Part shown: positions 28,596 through 37,353 of the stretch, in pieces
Layout: every line of letters begins with the position of its first letter
Numbering within the stretch: position 1 is the first letter of the stretch
From: Bacillus sp. V3-13
GTDB lineage: Bacteria; Bacillota; Bacilli; Bacillales; Cytobacillaceae
Length of the DNA stretch: 39,181 bases
Direction of reading: 5' to 3'
Assembly (NCBI RefSeq): GCF_002860165.1
Contig: NZ_PGUZ01000026.1
Location: 1 to 39,181, forward strand
Made by a program: the position numbers and the translations under genes
The notes under the pieces: model-generated
What the model was told of the DNA's origin: nothing
Seen by the model: only the letters and a program-made list of their open reading frames with translations
The model's database searches: none

Positions 28596-29528
28596 TTATA
28601 TTTTTTCCGCGATTCTTAGCTTTGCAGATCTGGCCCGGTTGTTTTGTTTGATCTCTTCTTCGCCGGGCACAATCGGTTTGCGTGTAATCAGCTTCATTTT
28701 CGGCTTGTACTCATCCGGAATGATCGGCAGCCCGGGCGGCAGTTCAGGCCCTTCGCTCGCTTTCTTAAAAGCTGTTTTGCAAATTCTGTCCTCTAAAGAA
28801 TGGAAGGTAATCACGCTGATTCTCCCTCCAGGGTTTAACAAATCAATGGCCTGCCCGAGGGAATCCTCAAACACCCCAAGTTCATCATTAACGGCAATCC
28901 GGACCGCCTGAAAAATTCGTTTGGCCGGATGTCCGCCTTTTCTGCGGGCCGGGGCAGGAATCGCTTCTTTAATGAGATCCACCAACTGGGCTGTCGTCTC
29001 AATCGGTGCTGCCGTTCGTGCTGCCTCAATTTTTCTGGCAATCTGCTTGGAAAACTTTTCTTCCCCATATTGAAAAAAAATCCTTACCAGCTTCTCGTAA
29101 GGCCAGTTATTGATCACCTCATAAGCCGATAGATCGCCGGTTTTATCCATTCTCATATCAAGCGGGGCATCGTTATGGTAGCTGAATCCTCTCTCAGCGG
29201 TATCAAGCTGGGGGGAGGACACGCCGAGGTCGTATAATACGCCGTCAACGCGTTGTACACCGCGGTCATTCAACTCTTTTTTCAAATTGGCAAAATTGCT
29301 TTTAATGAGCGTGATGCGGTCACCGTATTCAGCGAGCTTCTCCGAAGCATGGACAATCGCCGTTTTATCCTGGTCAAAGGCATAAAGCTTGCCTTCCTTT
29401 GACAGCTTGGAAAGGATTAAGGCGCTGTGCCCGGCACCACCCAGTGTGCAATCCACATATGTACCATCCGGTTTAATATTTAGTCCATCTACTGTTTCAT
29501 GAAGCAATACTGTTGTGTGTTCAAACAT
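28596..29528 (-). CDS. rsmH: 16S rRNA C1402 N4-methyltransferase RsmH
   Basis: RsmH (MraW; 310 residues) methylates N4 of C1402 in the ribosomal P site using S-adenosylmethionine. The SAM-binding motif [11 protein letters not shown] (about 25-35) and the family segments [28 protein letters not shown] and [10 protein letters not shown] are intact. It is the second gene of the cluster, 57 bases after mraZ, with GGAAGGATG upstream of the ATG. Confidence 0.98.
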   Translation of the reverse strand: MFEHTTVLLHETVDGLNIKPDGTYVDCTLGGAGHSALILSKLSKEGKLYAFDQDKTAIVHASEKLAEYGDRITLIKSNFANLKKELNDRGVQRVDGVLYDLGVSSPQLDTAERGFSYHNDAPLDMRMDKTGDLSAYEVINNWPYEKLVRIFFQYGEEKFSKQIARKIEAARTAAPIETTAQLVDLIKEAIPAPARRKGGHPAKRIFQAVRIAVNDELGVFEDSLGQAIDLLNPGGRISVITFHSLEDRICKTAFKKASEGPELPPGLPIIPDEYKPKMKLITRKPIVPGEEEIKQNNRARSAKLRIAEKI

Positions 29529-29585
29529 TGTTTTTTCATCCTTCCAATCAAACGAGCAGGGAATTATATCGATATAAGTTTCCCT

Positions 29586-30017
29586 TTATATATCGAAACC
29601 AATCATATTTTCGGCAATTTCTGCAAAAGATTCTTCAGATTGGTCAAAATATTCTTCCCAAATACTTTTGCCCCATATTTCAATTCGATTGGAAACACCT
29701 AGCACGACGCATTCTTTTTCTAATTTTGCATAATGGACAAGCGGAGCAGCGATGTTGATTCGTCCCATTTTATCCAACTCACACTCTGTAGCACCTGAAA
29801 AGAAAAAACGGGTAAAGGCGCGGGCGTCTTTTTTCGTTAATGGAAGGCTTTTTAGTTTTTCTTCGATCAGCTTCCATTCAGAAATGGGGTAGCCAAATAA
29901 ACACTGATCAAGGCCCCGTGTTAAAACGAACATTTCGCCAAGGCTGTCACGGAACTTGGCGGGCACGATTAAGCGGCCTTTATTATCAATGTTATGATGG
30001 TATTCACCCATGAACAT
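29586..30017 (-). CDS. mraZ: Transcriptional regulator MraZ
   Basis: MraZ (143 residues, the same as in B. subtilis) has two AbrB-like DNA-binding halves with the motifs [11 protein letters not shown] (about 14-24) and [11 protein letters not shown] (about 87-97). It binds repeats in its own promoter and regulates the dcw cluster. Three AAAGTG boxes lie upstream (30029-30077). As first gene of the cluster it sits just downstream of that promoter. Confidence 0.97.
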   Translation of the reverse strand: MFMGEYHHNIDNKGRLIVPAKFRDSLGEMFVLTRGLDQCLFGYPISEWKLIEEKLKSLPLTKKDARAFTRFFFSGATECELDKMGRINIAAPLVHYAKLEKECVVLGVSNRIEIWGKSIWEEYFDQSEESFAEIAENMIGFDI

Positions 30018-30028
30018 GCCCGTTACCC

Positions 30029-30077
30029 CACTTTCTATCTAAAATGTACCACATCCCCCCACTTTTCACCACACTTT
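30029..30077 (-). promoter_or_regulatory. dcw promoter with three MraZ-type AAAGTG boxes
   Basis: AAAGTG occurs on the minus strand at 30072-30077, 30060-30065 and 30029-30034. The first two are 12 bases apart, and the third overlaps the expected leader. Between them, TGGTACATT (30043-30051) is an extended -10; the -35 is weak. AAAGTG repeats are the known MraZ operator in Mollicutes and Bacillus, as I recall. Autoregulation is therefore likely. Confidence 0.7.
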
Positions 30078-30180
30078 TTTAAATATTCTCTTTGCTTTTA
30101 GCAATCACTTGTATGAAAACGGCAATCTTCAGGTGAAATAAAATTCAGGTGTGACAATGAAATTTACAGGAAAATAACGC

Positions 30181-30210
30181 AAAAAAAAACCTTATCATCA
30201 AAGATAAGGT
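30181..30210 (-). terminator. Intrinsic terminator of bshC
   Basis: ACCTTATC pairs with GATAAGGT (8 base pairs, 6-base loop). On the minus strand a run of about nine T follows, 7 bases after the bshC stop. Confidence 0.92.
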
Positions 30211-30216
30211 CACGCG

Positions 30217-31851
30217 TTAAACTTTTATAATTTTATGGGTTCCATCAAACTTGTACGGCAGCTTTAAGAGTTCATCGACAAATTCAGGTCCATACTTGTT
30301 TAAATAGTAAAAAATATTCCAGACCCGCTCCTGGGGAAGTCCAAGCGGCTTAAGCGCATTCTCGATCCTCGCCATTTTATTTAACGTAATTTCATGGCGA
30401 AGCCGTACTTCGAGGTCAAGCTTATCTGCCATAAAATCGATTTGGCTCTGGACGAGCTTTTCGTTTTTCTCCAGTAAAGGAAGCAGTCCGGGATATTTTT
30501 GCTTTACTTCCTTTTGAATCAGCTGGTATTTTTCATTGAACTGCTGTTTCGTTTCGTTGAACAAGCTTTCGAGCTCACCGTCTTTAATCGAATCCAGGAA
30601 ATGGTTTCTTGCAGCTTCGACCCCTTTCGTTAAAGCATCGGCAAGGTCGATGTCCAAGTCTGTTAAGTCTGTTTCCAGTGAACGGTCAACAATTGTCATG
30701 TTTAACCTTGGAACAATCGGTGGCACCTTCATGTGAAAATGTTCAAAAACCTTTGTCAGCTCTGCCCAGTACGCAATCTCGCCGGGACCACCAATAAACG
30801 AAAGCGTGGGGAATAGCCATTCCTGGGTTAATGGCCTTGTGACAACATTGTTGCTTAACCTTTCAGGGAATTCAGCCGCCAATTCGATCAGCTCATCATC
30901 AGTGAAGGAAACGCGGCCATTTTTGCCGATAAAACGCTGTTCCTCCGGGTGATATTCAAGCAAGATCCGTTCATTGACAGTACTGTCGTAATAAAATAAG
31001 TTTGCGGCATTTTCAGCGATTTCGATCGTCTTGCTATAGCCAGCCCTGGCAAGTTGCTGCTGTTGGAAATGAACCGCGTCTGTAATCTGCTGATGATCCG
31101 TTATTTGTCTCGTAAAAATCTCTTTTTCGAGCTTTCTCAGTTCCCGGTTTCCCGAATCTACGATTAATATCCCATATTCTTTAAATAAATCAATAATGAT
31201 TGCGCTGAAGAAGTCGACAAAACTAATGTTTTTCTTAAGCAACTGTCCGGCAAATTGAAGCAGTCGGCTTGTATGCTCTGTTTCCCCATAACTCTGAAAA
31301 ACTTCTTCAATCCATCTTTTACAAATGTCTTCGTCTATTTGGATATCTGAGACCATTTTCTTTTCAAGAATCCGTTCAGGATAGCTCCATTTTTCAACGC
31401 GTTTGTTTTCACATACGTATACATGGTTGACCTCTTGAAAATCATGATCTTCGCCGGCAATCCAGAAAACAGGCACAACAGGTATGTTCAGTTCTCTTTC
31501 CTTCTGCTCTGCAAAGGTGATAATCGAAATAATTTTATGTATGGTATATAAAGGTCCTGTCAAGATTCCGGCCTGCTGCCCGCCTATGACAACAACGCTG
31601 TTTTCTTGCCTGAGTTTTTGAATTGATTGATTGATGGCAGCCGATCCGGGGAAGTCTGCCATAAAAGCTGAAATATGGTCTGCCAGTTCATTCCGATGGA
31701 ATTTGCGGTTGTTCAGCTCTTCGATCCGGCTCCAGTATGCGGCCGGTTCATGATATTTATAATGAAAAAACCGTTCCATGCCTGGATGCCACTCAGCATA
31801 ATCGGTTGCAAACCGGCTTGTTCCCGGCAGTGAGAGATTTATCATCTCCAT
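30217..31851 (-). CDS. bshC: Bacillithiol biosynthesis cysteine-adding enzyme BshC
   Basis: BshC (544 residues) joins cysteine to GlcN-malate in the last step of bacillithiol synthesis. Family segments VVIGGQQAGILTGPLYTIHK (about 87-106), PVFWIAGEDHDFQEVNH and the C-terminal coiled coil (about 450-500) are intact. The position between panE and mraZ matches B. subtilis (yllA). The ATG has AAAGGGAG upstream. Its own promoter and terminator make it a single-gene unit. Confidence 0.97.
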   Translation of the reverse strand: MEMINLSLPGTSRFATDYAEWHPGMERFFHYKYHEPAAYWSRIEELNNRKFHRNELADHISAFMADFPGSAAINQSIQKLRQENSVVVIGGQQAGILTGPLYTIHKIISIITFAEQKERELNIPVVPVFWIAGEDHDFQEVNHVYVCENKRVEKWSYPERILEKKMVSDIQIDEDICKRWIEEVFQSYGETEHTSRLLQFAGQLLKKNISFVDFFSAIIIDLFKEYGILIVDSGNRELRKLEKEIFTRQITDHQQITDAVHFQQQQLARAGYSKTIEIAENAANLFYYDSTVNERILLEYHPEEQRFIGKNGRVSFTDDELIELAAEFPERLSNNVVTRPLTQEWLFPTLSFIGGPGEIAYWAELTKVFEHFHMKVPPIVPRLNMTIVDRSLETDLTDLDIDLADALTKGVEAARNHFLDSIKDGELESLFNETKQQFNEKYQLIQKEVKQKYPGLLPLLEKNEKLVQSQIDFMADKLDLEVRLRHEITLNKMARIENALKPLGLPQERVWNIFYYLNKYGPEFVDELLKLPYKFDGTHKIIKV

Positions 31852-31886
31852 TCAATGTACTCCCTTTCTTTATTCGTTCTTTATAG

Positions 31887-31895
31887 AGTATAGCA
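31887..31895 (-). promoter_or_regulatory. Extended -10 promoter of bshC
   Basis: TGCTATACT on the minus strand is an extended -10 (hexamer 31887-31892), 35 bases upstream of bshC and just past the DUF3397 terminator. No good -35 is seen. Confidence 0.55.
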
Positions 31896-31913
31896 TTCTC
31901 AACTATAGAAAAG

Positions 31914-31947
31914 AAAAAACTTTGCCCGCGGAGTTTTCAGGGCAAAG
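31914..31947 (-). terminator. Intrinsic terminator of the panE-DUF3397 operon
   Basis: CTTTGCCC (31920-31927) pairs with GGGCAAAG (31940-31947), and the minus strand continues with TTTTTTC. The stop codon of the DUF3397 gene lies in the loop side of the hairpin. Confidence 0.9.
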
Positions 31948-32332
31948 AAATATGCATGGAAACCCTTTGAATGAGGCCAAAAATAATCAGCAGGATATAG
32001 GCGGAAAAGAACAGCAAAAAGTTAAACCGCCAAAATCCTTTAAAAAGAGAAGCAAGATTAATTTCATGCTTGATTTTCCAGTGCAGGAAAGCAAATACGA
32101 TTGCAATGCCGATCATCCCGAGCAAAATGATCCATAAGAACGATTTGTCCCAGATCGTAACAATCAGGAAATGGACTGAAATGATCAATAAAAACGTGCT
32201 GATGTCGAGAGCAAGCTGTACGGAGCTGCGATGGTTTTTCGTTAGCTGCTTGGCGATCACAAAAATAAGTATGTACCCAAGCAAAGGTACTGTTACGAAT
32301 GTAGCGATAAGAAATGAAAAAACAGATTCCAT
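31937..32332 (-). CDS. DUF3397 family membrane protein
   Basis: The 131-residue protein has four hydrophobic helices (about 5-25, 40-60, 66-86 and 102-124) separated by short loops, with no soluble domain. It resembles the DUF3397 family, which in Bacillaceae is often found between panE and bshC; its function is unknown. It overlaps panE by one base (TAATG), so it is coupled to it. Its last codons form one arm of the terminator. Confidence 0.8.
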   Translation of the reverse strand: MESVFSFLIATFVTVPLLGYILIFVIAKQLTKNHRSSVQLALDISTFLLIISVHFLIVTIWDKSFLWIILLGMIGIAIVFAFLHWKIKHEINLASLFKGFWRFNFLLFFSAYILLIIFGLIQRVSMHISLP

Positions 32333-33237
32333 TATAACTCCTCTCCCCCGTACTCCCTTCCTTTAATACACTGGAAAAAAGCATGTACTAGCGGTGCCTC
32401 TTTTTGTTTCCGTTCCGCTTCAGCAACAACATAACCCAGAATCGAATCTATCTCGGTCATTCGGCCGTTTTTGATGTCACTCAGCATCGACGAATAATTG
32501 GATGCCGTTTTTTTGCAAATGCCAAGCACATTTTGATAGTGGGAATCTGCATCATGCAAGCCAAGAACATCGTTAATTTCGATAAACATGTTTTGTAAAA
32601 GCTGATGATAATACGGGTTTTCAATCAATTCGCCGTTTCGGACATTTAATACCGCCGTAAGCGGATTGATGACCGCATTGACAACTAGCTTGCTGAGCAG
32701 CATTTCTTCGACATTATCTTCAAGGACAAATGGAAACTCGCTTGAAAACGGAGCAATCAACTTTTTTAGCAAAGAATCGCTTCCCCTGAAAACGGCCACT
32801 TTTGTAACGCCCGTACCGTTGTGGGTGACGCTTGCTGCTCCAGTCCTGTGCGCACCATGCTCAACGGAACCGGCATAAATATCTTTGGCAGGCAGCTGGT
32901 CCAGCCATCGCAAATGGCCCATCCCGTTTTGCAAAAACAAAAAGGTGCCGGTGCCAGGCGATTTTGATTTTAGCTTGATTTGCTCAAGAACAGCAGGCAG
33001 CTGATAAGCTTTGACTGCAATAATCGTCAGCTCATCTGCTCCGCTCCATGATACAAACGGATGCGCTCCGACAGGAACAGAATCCGGCTGTCCGTTCTTC
33101 ACACATGTTAATTTAGTAGCCCCGATCGCTTCCGCCTGTTCAATGGAGTGAGTAAAAATCGTTACATGATGATAAGACTGCAAATAATAGCCAAACAACA
33201 AGCCGATTGAGCCGCCGCCGATAATTCCAATCTTCAT
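32332..33237 (-). CDS. panE: 2-dehydropantoate 2-reductase (ketopantoate reductase)
   Basis: The 301-residue enzyme reduces ketopantoate to pantoate with NADPH, a step toward coenzyme A. The Rossmann motif GIIGGGSIGLLFGYYL is at residues 3-18. The catalytic-domain segment LLSKLVVNAVINPLTAV, with the conserved lysine and asparagines, is present. I chose the ATG at 33235-33237, with AGAGGTG upstream; the frame to 33318 would add 27 residues ahead of the Rossmann fold. The panE (ylbQ) position matches B. subtilis. CoA supply may tie loosely to the adjacent acyl-CoA genes, but this is only inference. Confidence 0.93.
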   Translation of the reverse strand: MKIGIIGGGSIGLLFGYYLQSYHHVTIFTHSIEQAEAIGATKLTCVKNGQPDSVPVGAHPFVSWSGADELTIIAVKAYQLPAVLEQIKLKSKSPGTGTFLFLQNGMGHLRWLDQLPAKDIYAGSVEHGAHRTGAASVTHNGTGVTKVAVFRGSDSLLKKLIAPFSSEFPFVLEDNVEEMLLSKLVVNAVINPLTAVLNVRNGELIENPYYHQLLQNMFIEINDVLGLHDADSHYQNVLGICKKTASNYSSMLSDIKNGRMTEIDSILGYVVAEAERKQKEAPLVHAFFQCIKGREYGGEEL

Positions 33238-33269
33238 AAAAAGCACCTCTAATGGTATTTCTAGTTCAT

Positions 33270-33278
33270 ATTTTAGCA
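33270..33278 (-). promoter_or_regulatory. Candidate extended -10 promoter of panE
   Basis: TGCTAAAAT on the minus strand is an extended -10 (hexamer 33270-33275), 32 bases upstream of panE. No convincing -35 accompanies it. Confidence 0.45.
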
Positions 33279-33339
33279 GAATATAAAAAAACATGGGAAA
33301 AAAGGAGCATTTTTTCAATACGTTTTTGAAAATTGTATA

Positions 33340-33378
33340 AAAAACAGCCCGGCCAAATGTATGGCAAGGGCTGTTTTT
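33340..33378 (-). terminator. Intrinsic terminator of the acyl-CoA carboxylase operon
   Basis: AAAAACAGCCC (33340-33350) pairs with GGGCTGTTTTT (33368-33378), 11 base pairs, with a small inner GCC/GGC stem. It lies 5 bases after the carboxyltransferase stop and separates this operon from panE. Confidence 0.9.
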
Positions 33379-33383
33379 ATGTT

Positions 33384-34925
33384 TTAGACTGGGTAGACAG
33401 GATGCTTGCGGACGCTGAACGTCAATTGTTTTGTCTCGTAATAGGCAAGCCTGTCAATTAAAGTATCCCGCAATTCACCAGGGGCGACAATATCATCAAC
33501 GATCATTTCGGAAGCTAGCCGGTAAATATCGATATGCTCTTTGTACTCCTGCTGTTTTTGCTGAACGTAAGCGATTCGCTCTTTTGGATCCTCAATTTCA
33601 TTAATTTTATTTGAATAAACTGCATTGACGGCAGCTTCCGGTCCCATTACGGCAATTTGCGCAGTCGGGAGCGCAATGCAGCAGTCCGGTTCAAACGCCG
33701 GGCCTGCCATGGCATAGAGCCCGGCACCATAGGCTTTTCTGATGATGACCGAAATTTTTGGCACTGTCGCCGAGCTCATCGCGGCGATTAGCTTTGCACC
33801 GTGGCGAATGATCCCTGCTCTCTCTACCTTTGTGCCAATCATAAATCCAGGCACGTCCGCCAAAAAGATCAACGGGATATGGAAAGCATCGCAGAGCTGA
33901 ATAAATTTTGCTCCTTTATCAGCGGAATCGACGAACAGCACTCCGCCTTTTACTTTTGGCTGGTTCGCAATAATCCCGACGGCTCTTCCGTCAATTCTTG
34001 CCAGCCCTGTGACCAATTCAGGAGCAAACAGTTTCTTGATTTCAAAGAAGCTGCCCTCATCAATGAGCGCGTCAATGCATTCGTACATATCAAAAGGCGC
34101 ATTTTGATTCACAGGAATGATTTCTTCTAAATTACGGCCCATTTTTGCGGAGATGCCTGCCGCTTTTTGCGGTTTCTCCTGAAAGCTTGCCGGAAAGTAG
34201 GCTAAATATCTTCGGGCAGATTCAATCGCTTCCTCTTCACTGTATGCGAGCATATCACCGCAGCCGCTGACAGTACAATGCATCCGGGCACCGCCCATTT
34301 CCTCGAGCGTCACTTTTTCGCCAATCACTTTCTCTGCCATGCGCGGGGAACCTAAATACATGGAGGCATTCTGGTCAACCATAATGACAATATCACAAAA
34401 AGCCGGGATGTACGCACCACCTGCCGCAGAAGGGCCAAATAACAGGCAAATTTGCGGCACCATGCCGGACAACTTTACCTGGTTATAAAAGATCCTCCCG
34501 GCGCCGCGCCGATTCGGGAACATTTCGAGTTGATCGGTAATTCTTGCTCCTGCCGAGTCAACCAAATATAAAATCGGCACTTTCAGTTTTTCAGCCGTCT
34601 CCTGGATGCGGATGATTTTCTCGACAGTGCGTGCCCCCCATGATCCCGCCTTTACAGTCGAATCATTGGCCATCGCACAAACCGTCTGGCCGTTAATCCT
34701 GCCAATTGCTGTAACGACACCATCTGCAGGCAAGTCATCCTCGAGACAATTCGCAAATTTGCCATCTTCCTTGTACGTTCCTTCATCAAATAGCAGCCTT
34801 AAGCGGTCGCGGACAAAAAGCTTGTTTTGCCCTTTCAGCTTTTCGTGGTACTTCGGGTGGCCGCCCGCTTCAATTTGCCTGCTTTTTTCGATCAGCTTTT
34901 CTTCTAAACTCTTTGCTGTTGTCAT
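33384..34925 (-). CDS. Acyl-CoA carboxylase, carboxyltransferase (beta) subunit
   Basis: This 513-residue carboxyltransferase moves CO2 from carboxybiotin to an acyl-CoA. Both crotonase-like halves are present: the N-terminal oxyanion segment LLFGPSAAGGAYIPAFCD (about 160-177) and the C-terminal one around KAYGAGLYAMAG. It resembles B. subtilis YngE. The substrate is not clear: propionyl-CoA, methylcrotonyl-CoA or a related acyl-CoA are all possible, and the motifs are intermediate between PccB and MccB. It is the last gene of the three-gene operon, 54 bases after the carrier gene. Confidence 0.93.
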   Translation of the reverse strand: MTTAKSLEEKLIEKSRQIEAGGHPKYHEKLKGQNKLFVRDRLRLLFDEGTYKEDGKFANCLEDDLPADGVVTAIGRINGQTVCAMANDSTVKAGSWGARTVEKIIRIQETAEKLKVPILYLVDSAGARITDQLEMFPNRRGAGRIFYNQVKLSGMVPQICLLFGPSAAGGAYIPAFCDIVIMVDQNASMYLGSPRMAEKVIGEKVTLEEMGGARMHCTVSGCGDMLAYSEEEAIESARRYLAYFPASFQEKPQKAAGISAKMGRNLEEIIPVNQNAPFDMYECIDALIDEGSFFEIKKLFAPELVTGLARIDGRAVGIIANQPKVKGGVLFVDSADKGAKFIQLCDAFHIPLIFLADVPGFMIGTKVERAGIIRHGAKLIAAMSSATVPKISVIIRKAYGAGLYAMAGPAFEPDCCIALPTAQIAVMGPEAAVNAVYSNKINEIEDPKERIAYVQQKQQEYKEHIDIYRLASEMIVDDIVAPGELRDTLIDRLAYYETKQLTFSVRKHPVYPV

Positions 34926-34979
34926 GCTCTTCCTCCTTCACCTGAAAAATGCAAGCTATTACTTGATGATCAACAATGA

Positions 34980-35192
34980 TTATTCCAAAACGAGGAGTAT
35001 ATCCCCTTCATTGACAAAATCACCGATATTGACCTTCACTTCAGCCACTTTTCCTGCAGCATGGCTTTCGACAGGAATCTCCATCTTCATTGACTCAAGA
35101 ATCAAAACCTCCTGGCCTGCTGTAACTTCATCCCCGATTTGCACAAGCGTATTTAAGATCGTTCCTGCCATCGTAGCTGTAATCTCTTTCAT
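34980..35192 (-). CDS. Stand-alone biotin carboxyl carrier protein
   Basis: The 70-residue protein is a complete biotinyl domain and nothing more. The biotinylated lysine is K36 in ESMKMEIP. Such a separate short carrier resembles B. subtilis YngHB rather than the longer AccB of fatty-acid synthesis, which has an N-terminal extension. It lies 13 bases after the biotin carboxylase gene and serves both its neighbours. Confidence 0.95.
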   Translation of the reverse strand: MKEITATMAGTILNTLVQIGDEVTAGQEVLILESMKMEIPVESHAAGKVAEVKVNIGDFVNEGDILLVLE

Positions 35193-35205
35193 ATGTAGCT
35201 CCTCC

Positions 35206-36549
35206 TTATTTCACAGCAAATGATTTGCTTGATAAATATCCGGTTGAATAAGTGCCATTCCTGAAATCAGCATCATTCACGATTTCTTTGAACAGCGGCG
35301 CATTCGTTTTAATTCCGGCAATAGACAGGCTGTTAAGAAATTGCTCTGCATTGTGAATGGCATCCATTCGTGTTTCTCCATAAAAAATACACTTCGAAAT
35401 CATCGGGTCATAAAAAGGCGTGACTGTATTGCCTTCTTCGTAACCATAATCGATTCTGACTCCCGGCCGTTCTTCCCAGGAGAAAGCGGCAATTTTTCCC
35501 GGCGAAGGCATAAAAGTGACCGGATCCTCTGCATACAGCCTGAATTCAATCGCATGGCCTTTTTGTAAAATATCAGGCTGGAGAAGCGGCAGCGGTTCAC
35601 CCCGCGCCGTAAGGATTTGCCACTTTACGAGATCAAGTCCGGTAATTTGCTCTGTGACCGGATGTTCGACCTGGAGCCTTGTATTCATTTCAAGAAAATA
35701 AAAATTCTCCTGTTCATCAACAATGAATTCAATCGTCCCGGCATTCACGTATTTAACGGCTTTCGCAGCTTTAATCGCCGTCTTATACATTTCCTCCCTG
35801 ACCTGCCCGGATAAAGACGGGGAAGGTGCTTCTTCGATAACCTTTTGATGTCGCCGCTGGATCGAGCAATCCCTCTCAAATAAATGAACGATGTTTCCAT
35901 GCACATCGCCGAAAATTTGCACTTCGACATGGCGGGCGTTATCGATATACTTTTCAATAAATACTTCCTCAGTTCCAAAATAAGCTTTGGCCCGGGCTTT
36001 TGTGGACTCAAAAAACTTAGCGAGCGCTTGCTCATTTTCACAGCGCACCATTCCAATCCCGCCACCACCGCCGCTCGCCTTCAGCATAACGGGATAGCCT
36101 ATCGAAGCGGCGAATGCCGTTGCAGCTTCCAATGTTGAGAGGCCTTCTTCACTTCCAGGCACAACCGGAACTCCTGCATTCTTCATCGTTTGCCTTGACG
36201 CGATTTTATCTCCCATCAGCTCAATCGTTTCAGGTTCAGGGCCGATGAAGATGATGCCTGCCTCGCGGACAGCTCTTGCAAAATTCGGATTTTCCGATAA
36301 AAAGCCATAGCCGGGATGTATCCCTTCCACCCCTTCTGCTCTGGCAATTTCCAATATGTCATTTCCTTTTAAATATGATTTATTTACGGGGGGCTCCCCA
36401 ATTCGAAATGCACTGGTTGCTTCCTTCACATACGGCATGTCCTGATCAGCATCTGAAAAAACAGCTACCGATTCAATCCCCATTTCATGGCACGTCCTGA
36501 TAATTCTTGACGCAATTTCTCCCCTGTTCGCAATTAAAACTTTGCGCAT
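35206..36549 (-). CDS. accC: Biotin carboxylase subunit of acyl-CoA carboxylase
   Basis: This 447-residue ATP-grasp enzyme carboxylates biotin using bicarbonate and ATP. The N-terminal ANRGEIASRIIRT, the glycine-rich loop KASGGGGGIGMV (about 157-168), the ERDCSIQRRHQKVIEEAPSP segment and the catalytic EMNTRLQVEHPVTE are all intact. It ends without a fused carrier domain, as in AccC or YngH. With a separate carrier and carboxyltransferase downstream it is likely a catabolic carboxylase and not the acetyl-CoA enzyme, since no accA/accD pair is here. A cre site lies in the leader. Confidence 0.95.
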   Translation of the reverse strand: MRKVLIANRGEIASRIIRTCHEMGIESVAVFSDADQDMPYVKEATSAFRIGEPPVNKSYLKGNDILEIARAEGVEGIHPGYGFLSENPNFARAVREAGIIFIGPEPETIELMGDKIASRQTMKNAGVPVVPGSEEGLSTLEAATAFAASIGYPVMLKASGGGGGIGMVRCENEQALAKFFESTKARAKAYFGTEEVFIEKYIDNARHVEVQIFGDVHGNIVHLFERDCSIQRRHQKVIEEAPSPSLSGQVREEMYKTAIKAAKAVKYVNAGTIEFIVDEQENFYFLEMNTRLQVEHPVTEQITGLDLVKWQILTARGEPLPLLQPDILQKGHAIEFRLYAEDPVTFMPSPGKIAAFSWEERPGVRIDYGYEEGNTVTPFYDPMISKCIFYGETRMDAIHNAEQFLNSLSIAGIKTNAPLFKEIVNDADFRNGTYSTGYLSSKSFAVK

Positions 36550-36627
36550 TCCCGTTCCCCTTTCTTCGCTTATTGCCAGGCTCCATAGAGAATTTCTACA
36601 ATCTTCTCGCGGATTCCTGCTTTTAAT

Positions 36628-36641
36628 TGAAAACGCTTTCG
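36628..36641 (-). promoter_or_regulatory. cre site (CcpA) in the acyl-CoA carboxylase leader
   Basis: TGAAAACGCTTTCG (plus strand) fits the cre consensus TGWAANCGNTNWCA at 13 of 14 positions; the last base is G instead of A. It lies 79 bases upstream of accC and downstream of a TATAAT (36671-36676, minus strand), so bound CcpA would block transcription when glucose is available. The -10 has no good -35, so the exact promoter is uncertain. Confidence 0.65.
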
Positions 36642-36811
36642 TGTTTATGTGCAGAATTTTTTGTTATTTTATTATATAATTATTTTATCGAAATAAGTTA
36701 AACTTTTTCATGCATGCACAAATGCCTTAATTTTAGAAGCGTCAATCCATCGTATTCCGGTGGACAATAAATTATACTGTGAAGCACGCAATTCAGGCGA
36801 AGGGGGATTTT

Positions 36812-37291
36812 ATGATGGGGTATAAAGTAGAGAGATTAAAGGTAAACTACAAAACTCTTGAAGAGTTTAAAAAATTTAAAGAATATGGCCTTCAGGAACT
36901 ATCGATGCTCGAGGATCTCGAAGCCAATATTATTGAAAATGACAGTGATTCACCTTTTTACGGCATTTATTTTGGAAATAAGCTTGTGGCGAGAATGAGC
37001 TTATATCAGGTTGAAGGGAAATTCAACCGCTATTTTGACCCGCCCCAGGATTATCTCGAGTTATGGAAGCTTGAAGTATTGCCCGATTATCAAGGGAAAG
37101 GCTATGGCAAAGCATTAGTCGACTTCGCTAAAAGCTTTAACATGCCAATCAAGACAAGTCCGAGAGTTCGGTCCCAGGGATTCTGGGAAAAGATGGACTT
37201 TGTTCCTGTCACGTATGATATGGACCGCGACTTGGGTGAAAACCCGCTTTTATGGTTCCCTGAGGGGGTTAAAGAGCAGGTGAACCTGTAA
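36812..37291 (+). CDS. ylbP: GNAT-family N-acetyltransferase YlbP
   Basis: This is the only plus-strand gene. The 159-residue protein has the GNAT fold; the acetyl-CoA loop is LPDYQGKGYGKALVDFA (about 90-106), preceded by YLELWKLEV. It matches B. subtilis YlbP (about 160 residues), whose substrate is unknown. I chose ATG at 36812 (a second ATG follows at once) because AAGGGGG lies just upstream; a GTG at 36779 lies ahead of that site. TATACT at 36773-36778 is a possible -10 without a good -35. It converges with gerR on a shared terminator. Confidence 0.92.
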   Translation: MMGYKVERLKVNYKTLEEFKKFKEYGLQELSMLEDLEANIIENDSDSPFYGIYFGNKLVARMSLYQVEGKFNRYFDPPQDYLELWKLEVLPDYQGKGYGKALVDFAKSFNMPIKTSPRVRSQGFWEKMDFVPVTYDMDRDLGENPLLWFPEGVKEQVNL

Positions 37292-37315
37292 AATGCATGA
37301 TTTGGACTTGACTTA

Positions 37316-37353
37316 AATAACAAGGCGGACTTAATAAAGTCCGCCTTGTTATT
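37316..37353. terminator. Bidirectional terminator between ylbP and gerR
   Basis: A perfect 17-base-pair stem (37316-37332 with 37337-37353) closes a 4-base loop. T-rich sequence on both sides lets it serve both converging genes. The gerR stop codon (37349-37351) lies inside one arm. Confidence 0.93.

Noticed and set aside
36779-36811. GTG start of ylbP at 36779
   Set aside because: The AAGGGGG site lies downstream of it and directly before the ATG pair at 36812/36815. Homologues begin near there.
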